Shown: positions 56,001-64,000 of the stretch, in pieces | Layout of the letters: each line of letters opens with the position of its first letter | How positions within the stretch are numbered: position 1 is the first letter of the stretch | DNA from: Sequoia sempervirens | Taxonomy: Eukaryota; Streptophyta; Pinopsida; Cupressales; Cupressaceae | Reading direction: 5' to 3' | NCBI GenBank assembly: GCA_007258455.2 | Contig: VDFB02195842.1 | Location: forward strand, 248,001-312,000 | DNA: 64,000 bases | Notes under the pieces: generated by a model | The model's database searches: none | What the model saw: only the letters and a program-made list of their open reading frames with translations | Told to the model about the DNA's origin: nothing | Made by a program: the position numbers and the translations under genes

Positions 56001-56697
56001 ATTAGTAGTTGAAAACTAAGTTCTTTCTCCCAGCAATTGTCAATCTATACCACTTGATTAGTTCCCAATATCACATCAACGTTAGCCAAAAATAAATCCA
56101 TCTGACATAATCAAAAGCGTAGAAATAAATATCAAATGTGTTAAATAACAATCAAAAGCATCTATATACCTATCAGAAGCATCGTTGTGCTCCTCAAAAG
56201 CATCGATCTGATGTCAAATGCACTACTTTATGTATCAGATGTGCAACTATGTGTTTCATATGTGCAACTTTGTGTATCAAATGCATCAGTCTGCCTATCT
56301 ATTGTTTTGTACCTACAACCACAAAACAATTTGCCAACAGAATGTAAAAAGAATCCTGCAAAAATAACAATCAGTCTTAGAAAATAATGTCGAGGTTAAT
56401 TGAAAACATCAAATTTTCGGATGATCAAAAAATGATAATCAACAAGCAATAATAATATGAAATCTAATTAATAATGTTAGAATCTTGCAAACAACAATCA
56501 AATGCATCAAATAGAGTGTCAAAAGCATCAAGTCCCAAATTACAAGTGTTGAATCCCCAATTAGAAGCATTGAATCCCTAATCAAAAGCACCAACATACA
56601 AATCAAAAGTGTCGAGCCCTACAGATCAAAAGCATCAATATACACTTTTAACCTTAAAAGTCACAAAAACTCAATAAAAAATGATAAATTTCAAGAA
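53003..56697 (-). other. Probable untranslated leader of the gypsy element; no gene
   Basis: Lies between the gag remnant and the primer-site/LTR junction at 56.7 kb on the same strand. It has no coding domain (a 78-codon minus frame at 55493-55257 is unrecognised). It contains two blocks of dispersed CAAAAGCATC/CAAAAGTGTC motifs (53380-53790 and 56100-56660). It also holds a diverged pair of about 65-bp repeats (55749-55813 and 55847-55915: GCACAAAGTGCAAGGGGAGA and its variant). A long leader is known in Tat-like elements. Confidence 0.4.
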
Positions 56698-56713
56698 CGT
56701 GGGTCCCACTGGG
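56698..56713 (-). other. Primer-site-like junction of the gypsy element
   Basis: Minus strand reads TTTTTACA, then CACCCAGTGGGACCCACG. A CGCCCAGTGGGACC-type string right after the LTR end is common in plant Ty3/gypsy elements. I cannot name the tRNA with certainty. Confidence 0.45.
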
Positions 56714-56715
56714 TG

Positions 56716-57811
56716 TGTAAAAATGTGTGTATTAAATTAATGAATTTGAAACTGAAAATGCAATAAAACCCAATTTAATAATTCAATAACTACTTCAATG
56801 CGAGCATGTAACAAGTAAATCAAATCAATTATTTTACCTCCACAAAGTGCTTATTCTTTACTTCAGTGTACTTGATTTTGCTATAAAAGTGTTGATTTGT
56901 GGATTGCTCTCCAATATTAGCATAACATATAATAACAAATGGATGTAGTGAAAGCTTGATTTCTCAAAGATTATAAATTCTCAAGATAATTGTGGGTTTT
57001 GAAAATGATCGTGGATGGATAATGGCTCAGAATAATGGTGGATTTACAACTTTCACCAGATATCGATCAATGATGGAAGATGATTAGAAGGATCGACGAA
57101 TGAGATTGATTGAAAAGACTTGAATGTGTTAACTGCCTGCATGATAAGTAAAGAGAGCATGGATGAATGAAGTGAGAGTGAGTGAGAGTGAACATAAGTT
57201 TTTTCATTCAACTCACTAAATTAGAAGATAAAAGACTATTAATAGGATTTAAAAAAAAATTATTTAATTCATGTGCATGGATGAAAATATATTTTAGAAA
57301 TAAATAAAATATTAATTTCATTTTTTTTTAGAAGAATTAAAGATAGAAAAGGTAAATTAAATTAAATTTATTTATTTAATTTTAAAGGAAATGTTAGCTA
57401 ATTAAACAATTAAAATTATTTAATTATGGTGGATGAGAAGAATACAAGAATTCATTAAATAATTAGAATGTATTTAATTAATATGGAGGGAAGAAATTGA
57501 GAACTTAATTAAATAATTAAAAAATATTTAATTTATATAGATGAAAGAATTTGTGAAATTAATTAGATAATTAAAAATTATTTAATTAAAGTGGATGCGA
57601 GGAATTTAGAAATTATTTAAATAAGCCAAAAAAAATTAATTAAAATGGATAAGGAAAATTGAAGAAATAATTAAAGTGGATAAGGAAAATGATAAATTAA
57701 TTAAATAATTAAAAATATTTAATTAATTTGAATGGGTAAACTGATGAAAAATGATGATGAGAAGTGATGATGAATTAGACAAAATGTGTTAGTCATTTTT
57801 AGGTGTTTACA
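56716..57811 (-). repeat. Probable 5' LTR of the gypsy element (about 1.1 kb)
   Basis: On the minus strand it begins TGTAAACACCTAAAAATGAC at 57811 and ends TTTTTACA at 56716, giving TG..CA ends at the expected place relative to the primer-like site and gag. A second LTR was not found, so the length is inferred. The 57360-57740 part is an AT-rich repeat tract listed separately. Confidence 0.5.
57360..57740. repeat. AT-rich ~55-bp repeats with dyad symmetry
   Basis: Units of the form ATTAAATAATTAAAAATATT plus TAATTAA and GTGGATGAGAAGAAT recur near 57405, 57461, 57508, 57563, 57618 and 57703. The core is close to palindromic, so each unit could fold back on itself. Confidence 0.75.
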
Positions 57812-57819
57812 AATATAAT

Positions 57820-58165
57820 ATGGTTTATTTCTACTTTTGTTTGTTGATCAACCAAAAAATAGAAAAATAAATAAATTACTACTACTCTCAAGACCAAATA
57901 GAAAAAACACTTGTAGCCTTATATTGAACTCGTGAAAACTAATCTTAGCCAAGTTGTATAGTATTTCATATTTCTCAATGATTGTAGAACTAATGGCATA
58001 GTTTAATTTTCTCTAACAAAAGTTGGATAAACCATGATATGGGATTTCTAAATGCTTTCACATGTAATAGAATTGAAATGCAACATGAGAAACTAATTCA
58101 CAAGACTTCGTACATAATAAGTTATAATTAAAAATTATCCAAAAACTATAATAATAATATTATTC
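57820..58165 (+). repeat. Left copy of a ~290-bp direct repeat
   Basis: ATTACTACTACTCTCAAGAC through TATCCAAAAACTATAATAAT matches 59530-59830 in order, with an offset of 1,664 bp and perhaps 85-90% identity by eye. The copies flank the LINE fragment. Confidence 0.8.
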
Positions 58166-58199
58166 ATAGAGGTCAAAACTAAAACTTCTACTATATAAG

Positions 58200-59540
58200 G
58201 GTAGAAGTTTGGTTAGAACAACCAACACTATTTGTAGAAAGCCAAGTTGGGGATCAGACAAGCCCCCATCAAAAAAGAAATATAGCTGAAAATGTCTAAT
58301 GTAACAATATAATATTATATATTTCTTTTAAATCTAATACAAAATAACTTTTAGAAGATATAATGTGATTTCCTTTTATTTTTGTTTGTTGATCGATCAA
58401 AAGTAGAAAAAACAAATATCATAATCTACCACTAGACAAGCTTACTATTTGTTCAAAAATGGGATTCAACAATTCAAAAACATATGGGATTTCAACACGT
58501 TTGATTAGGCTTCGTGGCAAACTATCAAAGAGAATTATGGGTTGAGCAATAAATATAAACAATTTATAATATTTATGCAATCTTTAGTGTAGATAGAACT
58601 TTCTATGAAGTCGTGTACTCCCAAGGAATGCAATTTTTTAAAAGATTGGAGATGGTTGTCTTTTAGTCACTTTAATTATCTTCTTGTAAAGGAAGTTTAT
58701 CATCCTAACGTTGATGTAAAAATTCACATACAATTTTTTCCAGAAATCTACATACTATCATTGATTGTGGAAACAAAATGTTATTAAGTTTGTTTATATT
58801 CAACTCTTTCCTCATTGGTCTCTTACTTCCCGTCTCAAATCATAAATTGAAATGCAAAATTAGTTCTAAATTTTGGACTAAAATGAATTCTCATGTTTGG
58901 AAATCAAGAGTTGATTTTGATACACAAATTCTACCTTGAAAAATTTTACATTGCAAGCTACTCATTAGGGATAGATTGAAATGTATCATGGCTTAGCCAA
59001 TGAGATGCCTTTTTTGCCCATATGTGGAAAGCATAAAACATATATTTTGGATTGCTCTTTTATCAAGAAATAATGGAATGTTGTCTTTGGAAACTTTCAT
59101 GCTATCTTCTGTCATGAGCTGAATTGGAAACAAGCTATTTTGGGTCTTGATTTGCATAATAATTTTGATTGTTGATTCATTTAGACAAGTCATTTTAAAG
59201 AATATTTGGATAACTAGATGTACTGTTGTGGTCTCTAACAATGGTTCTCAGACAACTGTGATTCTCAGACAACTGTGATTCAATGGTTATCGAAGAAGAA
59301 TGTTAAAGCCATGGATCAACTACAACATATAAAAAAGTAAGTGATGCTATTTCAAAATTGTAATAAATTTGGACTAAGTCAAGAGTTACTTGGTGGATGA
59401 AATGACTTTTTCTTTCAATTTTCTCGTGGCTATTATGTATTTATGGATAGGCTAGCTTATTCTTTTCTTTCAGCTACCTGTTAAGTAGTTTTTATTCCTT
59501 GTAAACTGTTTTGTTCAAAATAATAATAATAATAATAAAT
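58200..59540 (+). mobile_element. 3' fragment of a LINE, plus strand
   Basis: Plus-strand translation around 58900-59240 shows a degenerate zf-RVT-like end of a LINE ORF2 in mixed frames (LPICGKHKTYILDCSFI, WNVVFGNFHAIFCHELNWKQ, then ILGLDLHNNFDC). It is followed by a short 3' segment and an (AAT)n tail at 59519-59537. No reverse transcriptase core is present. Decay is heavy, and the left boundary is uncertain. Confidence 0.45.
59245..59278 (+). repeat. Perfect 17-bp tandem duplication
   Basis: TTCTCAGACAACTGTGA at 59245-59261 is repeated exactly at 59262-59278, within the LINE fragment. Confidence 0.93.
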
Positions 59541-59830
59541 TACTATTACTCTCAAGGACAAATAGACAAAACGCTTGTAACATAATATTGAACTCATGAA
59601 AACTAAGTTTAGCCAAGTAATATAGTGTTTCATATTTCTTGAACTGTTGTAGAACTAATTGAATAGTTTAATTTTCTCTATCAAAAGTTGGATAAACCAT
59701 GATATGAGATTTCTAAATGCTTTCACATTTAATAGAATTAAAGAAACTTACAAAACTTACAAATAGTCTCTACATAATTATGCTCAATGAGTTCTAATTA
59801 AAACTTATCCAAAAACTATAATAATGTATC
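59524..59830 (+). repeat. Right copy of the ~290-bp direct repeat
   Basis: It begins in the (AAT)n tail of the LINE fragment and runs to AACTATAATAATG. It is colinear with 57820-58165. Confidence 0.8.
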
Positions 59831-61629
59831 TATACGTACTTCACCTTGATTTTCATAAAACCATTTTATAAAATAGTTCATGATATGGATAACAATTTAA
59901 GGTTGCCCAAATTGAAAGATTTTTAAATTAAACCTGATTTAATGAAGCTATTTGATTAATAAAAATAATTATAATCAAACTTATTTATATCTAATACAAT
60001 GAGTCCACTTGGGCTATATTAGCGATTACAAATAACGATTGGTTGCAACATCAATCACAATGCAAATACAATGGAGTCTACTTGGATGATAATACACTCA
60101 ATGCAATGTTTAGTATAAGTACTTCAGTAATGTAATGGATACTTCCGAGTTCTCATTTTACTTTTGATATTATCCAAATATTTCACAATGAACAAGTGAC
60201 GAACAATGCCTCCAACATGATCCACTATAAATGACCCTCAATTACTTTTGCATGTGAGTGTGTAACATACTCCCAATCATCACGTCATTACAACCTAACA
60301 AATACATAGTGACAAGTGGGAAAAAAATTAACAAATTAATCCAAATATTCATGCACGACCAAGAAAATATATACTCTATCAATGACACCTTGTTGATGAT
60401 TCAAACTAAGCATAGAACTTAAGCATACATTTGTACCTAATAACATTATTAAACATCCAATTTGAAATGGAAACCTAAATTAACATTTATTTAGATGCTT
60501 TAGAACCAAAAGGCATATGGAATTATGCACAATTCACCCACTTCCTAGACTAGAAAGATATAATTGAAAGATAAATTTTGATCTTCCTTTTAAGTGCTTT
60601 TACTTTATATCAATTATATTTATATATTGTATCTATTTTACTTTAAAATAAATCAAATTAATAATAAAAAATATCAAAAAAAAAATGTTTTATTCAAATA
60701 TAAAAGCTGGGAAAGAAATTTAAATTACAGAAAAGATAATGAAAAATAGAATTGAAGTACCTAAAAAACACAAGGTCTACCACAGGGAATCAATTCAAGT
60801 GACTAGGAAATAGGTCGCAAGTGATTCTCAACTAAAGCCAACAATAGTACCACAACGACTCACTTTCGTCACCTAACACCACTGAGCACTGTTAATTGAT
60901 GCCTAGTGCCCCTAAGCATAGTTGACTTTGATGGGTGCCAATGTCTGTGTCTATGACCTTCAGAATTTCAGAATATGCTCACTTGAATCTTCTAATATTC
61001 CTCTTGCTTGTAGATTCCTTTTCTTATACTCCAAATGTGAAATATGTTGAACTGAAATTGGGAACAAGAGGAAAAGGATGTACTATTTAGAAAACTTCCT
61101 CAATCAATCCCCTCAGATGACATCTTCAACCTCAATAATAGCACTATAGAAAGATGTAAGTGTGTGCAACCTAGTGAAGGTGTTAATAGTGGTGTACGTT
61201 CTAACAAGAATGCTAAGCTATGGTGGTGTAGGACAAATGGGTAATTAGAATCACAGAAATACAGAAAATAGAGAGAGATGGCAAGGGAAAGACTCCAATC
61301 AACAACACAAAGGTTTGGATAAATGCGTGTAGTTTATGGAATCATAGATTGATGGGAAATGAAAAGTCCAAAGGAAGAAAATGAGAGGATCAAAGAGGAG
61401 AGGAATCTATGAGAGAAAGATCACAAGAGGACTATAGCTCCAATGGCTCTATGGGCTCTCAAATCATCTCTGCAAATTTTCAATGTTCAGAGATGTGGTC
61501 TGTTGCACTACACAAAAATGGAGTCTTTTTGATAATCTAGAAATGTATGAGGCTTCAATGAGAGCAAAGGTGCTTTGCAAGATTATATTTCTTCTACCCT
61601 AACAAAAGGAGTAAAACTAAGTTTGTAGG
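59831..61629. other. AT-rich stretch without a gene
   Basis: No domain or repeat array recognised. The short open frames are stop-bounded and without similarity to anything I know. Confidence 0.55.
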
Positions 61630-62370
61630 CATTTTTGGACTACGTAACCATTGAATATAAGGATTCAAACTAAAACAATTGCCAAAACTCAAAACTCAAA
61701 ATTTTGAGAGTCGGATTTTCAAGAGTGTCACGACATGAAAGCCAAAACCCCGGGGTACTCTAGTACTAAGTGACTTAGTTGTTCAAACTTTGAAATTTAA
61801 TTGGGGAGAGATTCCAAAGGTTGGTTTTCTATGTATTATGTTTATGTGATAAGAAAATGCTAGAAAGCATATCAAATTATGCTAAAATCTGGCTTAGGTG
61901 TTGGACACTAAAGTGAGTGTAGAAACCTGAAGTTGAAAGTTACAAAGTGGACAATTAAAATATTTATGAAAATATAGTGTGTGTGTGCACGCACGCGCAT
62001 TTTTGGACTACATAACCATTGAATATAAGGATTCAAACTAAAACAATTGCCAAAATTCAAAACTCAAAATTTGAAAATGCACATGAGAGACGGATTTTCA
62101 AGAGTGGCATGACATGAGAACCAAAATCCCGGGGTACTCTAGTCCTAAGTGACTTAGTTGTTCAAACTTTCAAATTTAATTGGGGAGAGGTTCCAAAGGT
62201 TGGTTTTCTATGTATTATGTTTATGTGATAGAAAATGCTAGAAAGCATATCAAATGATGCTAAAATATGGCTTAGGTGTTGGACACTAAAGTGAGTGTAG
62301 AAACCTAAAAAGTTACAAAGTGGGCAATTAAAATATTTATGAAAACATTGGGTGTGTTTGTGTCTGTGTT
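61630..62370 (+). repeat. 369-bp tandem duplication ending in TG microsatellites
   Basis: CATTTTTGGACTACGTAACC at 61630 recurs at 61999 (CATTTTTGGACTACATAACC), and the whole 369-bp unit repeats with small indels. Each copy ends in a (TG)n-like run (near 61977-61998 and 62349-62372). Confidence 0.9.
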
Positions 62371-62372
62371 TG

Positions 62373-62413
<41 letters not shown>

Positions 62414-62426
62414 GTCTCTGTGTGCG
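62373..62426 (+). repeat. (CT)n microsatellite
   Basis: CTCTCTCTCT for about 35 bp, then TCTGTCTCTGTCTCTGTGTG. It produces an artefactual Arg/Glu open frame on the minus strand. Confidence 0.97.
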
Positions 62427-62427
62427 T

Positions 62428-62630
62428 GCAAAATTAAAAGAAATTTTATTAAAATAAAATCTATATTAAAAAACTCAAACCTAATTTTATGAAGGGCTAG
62501 TTTTAGTTTTTTTCAAGAGAACAAACAGTATGCAAAATAAAAAGAAATTTTATTAAGATAAAATCTATTTTAAAAAACTCAAACCTAATTTTATCAAGGG
62601 CTAGTTTTTTCCAAGAGAGCAACAGTAGTC
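62428..62630 (+). repeat. 104-bp tandem duplication
   Basis: GCAAAATTAAAAGAAATTTT at 62428 recurs as GCAAAATAAAAAGAAATTTT at 62532. Both copies continue through CTCAAACCTAATTTTAT and AAGGGCTAGTTTT. Confidence 0.9.
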
Positions 62631-62678
62631 CTAAAACTTCAAGTCATAGTCTACAAAAATTAAATTTTACTTTCCATG

Positions 62679-63030
62679 CTAAACACACTATGTTTGCTAA
62701 CATGGCCATTTTCAACAATATATGTGATAATTTTTTCCCAAAAAGCTTATCATTGTCATCAATTTATATGAATAACAAATCCCAAAAGAACACATGAGTA
62801 AGCATGAGTAAGTTAAGAAAGGCAGCCATGACCTTCGCAGATAGGATGCAATCCTTCACTCTCCTCAGTTAATGCATGTTCATACTAAACACCCTATGTT
62901 TCCTAACATGGCCATTTTCAACAATATATGTGACTATACTTTCCCAAAAAGCCTTTATAGCCGTTGATTTAGATCAATAACAAATCCACAGCCTGACCTC
63001 TGCAGGTAGGCTGCAATTCTTCACTATTCT
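62679..63030 (+). repeat. ~206-bp tandem duplication
   Basis: CTATGTTTGCTAACATGGCC near 62688 recurs as CTATGTTTCCTAACATGGCC near 62894. The ends CGCAGATAGGATGCAATCCT and TGCAGGTAGGCTGCAATTCT also match. Confidence 0.88.
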
Positions 63031-63240
63031 AACTTCAAGTGTGTTAATACCTCTAACCAAAAAGGCATAACTTACTGAATACGAACATTTTATTTTGAAA
63101 CCCAAAAGGCAAATAGCTTACACTGATGAATATGCTTTTTATATTAACGCATTTCTCTACTACTAATTCAGTGAGTTGCATAAACATCAAAGAGCCCCAA
63201 CAATAGGTAGCAAATGGAATCAAAGAACTGTAACTAACTT

Positions 63241-63410
63241 GTACTTTAACATCTAAAACAAAATGTTTTTCTATAGACAAAAAGGTGAGAATCCTCGTGA
63301 TAGGAAGAAATGCAACTGACTTATAATTGAACATTTAAAACAAAGTATCAGTTCTATATGCAAAAAGGTGAGAATCCTCACGCTGGAAGAAATGCAAGAG
63401 AACAAATGAC
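63241..63410 (+). repeat. ~83-bp tandem duplication
   Basis: CAAAAAGGTGAGAATCCTC occurs at 63278 and 63361, with matching flanks (AACATYTAAAACAAA before, GAAGAAATGCAA after). Confidence 0.85.
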
Positions 63411-63626
63411 CTTGATGTGCAGAAAGTATAAAATGTAAAAGCTGATCAATTTGGCCCCCTTCCAACTACAAATAAATATAATCATATACGGTCTGATAAA
63501 TACCAAATAAGATTAGAGGACTTGATGGTTCATTATGCTAGCCGCTAGGTACACCAAAGACACGTTAAATCTTGCTTTTAGATTTAAATCTTGGATTATA
63601 ACATCATTTGGCAAGCTATAGTATTT

Positions 63627-63975
63627 GACAAGAAGTCAAATTATACTTATAGTATTGTTTACAAGTTATGGAAACATCTGGACACAAAGATTTCATCTAA
63701 TTCATAATTTAAATTATCAGCATCTGCCATCTATTCACTTTTTAAATCAGGCAATATATGATATTTATAGATCAATTAAGCATTTTGAAATAACCAATAC
63801 CAATCTGACAAGAAGTCAAATCATAATATTGTTTCCAAGTTATGGAAACATCTGGACATAAAGATTTCATCAAGTTCATAATTATCATCATCTGCCACTT
63901 ATTCATCTTATAAACCAGGCAATATATGATATTTATAAATCAATTAAGCATTTTGAAATAACCAATACCAATTCG
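63627..63975 (+). repeat. ~180-bp tandem duplication
   Basis: GACAAGAAGTCAAAT at 63627 recurs at 63807. The copies share GTTATGGAAACATCTGGACA and AATATATGATATTTATAAAT and end in AATAACCAATACCAAT. Small deletions shorten the second copy. Confidence 0.9.
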
Positions 63976-64000
63976 TGGAATACAGATTATATAGTGTAAC

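Noticed and set aside
62162..62431. Minus-strand frame with an Arg/Glu repeat
   Set aside because: Direct translation of the (CT)n microsatellite.

Overview
The window looks like intergenic DNA from a seed plant with a very large genome, most likely a gymnosperm. I infer this from the AT-rich background, nested and decayed plant-type LTR retrotransposons (a chromovirus, a long-LTR Ty1/copia element with a coiled-coil gag, a gag-only relative), plant LINE fragments with a C-terminal RNase H, and blocks of degenerate CCCTAAA-like repeats. I found no intact host gene, tRNA, rRNA or CRISPR array. The species cannot be fixed from the sequence alone.

Layout. 1-3015 is empty AT-rich DNA. 3016-9070 is a dead Ty3/gypsy chromovirus with both LTRs, a Met-tRNA-type primer site, gag-pol remains and a C-terminal chromodomain (+ strand). 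9530-11190 is a GC-rich mosaic repeat island, followed by a possible LTR promoter with a TATA box at 11852. 13.7-14.4 kb holds an unrecognised broken coding stretch. 17.15-20.2 kb is a satellite-like block: G-rich TTAAGGG arrays flank a C-rich telomere-like array that carries a higher-order period of about 341 bp. 21.0-23.7 kb is a decayed transposase-like gene (- strand). 24.5-25.5 kb is an unrecognised, frame-broken protein gene (- strand). 26.1-28.9 kb is a 5'-truncated LINE (- strand).

30821-41524 is a complete Ty1/copia element (- strand) with TG..CA LTRs, primer site, polypurine tract and a perfect TACCT target duplication. It landed inside an older minus-strand reading frame that still reads across the empty site. 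Inside its 3' region sits a 1.8 kb GT-rich insertion (32654-34488) flanked by a perfect 15-bp target duplication. 43515-50739 is a second LTR element (- strand, GATAG duplication). It has gag remains and a long extra non-pol reading frame but no protease, integrase or reverse transcriptase. It splits an older Ty3/gypsy element (gag at 50.8-53.0 kb, more at 42.45-43.5 kb, leader at 53-56.7 kb, probable 5' LTR at 56716-57811). 58.2-59.5 kb holds another LINE tail flanked by 290-bp direct repeats. 61.6-64.0 kb is a run of five successive two-copy tandem duplications.

The window therefore works as a layered record of transposition rather than as a set of cooperating genes. The inferred order is: old gypsy, transposase-like gene and unknown genes first; then the LTR elements with intact target duplications; then the GT-rich insert inside the copia element. 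Stop codons in the decayed frames are strongly biased to TAG. That fits CAG-to-TAG deamination in a CHG-methylated plant genome.
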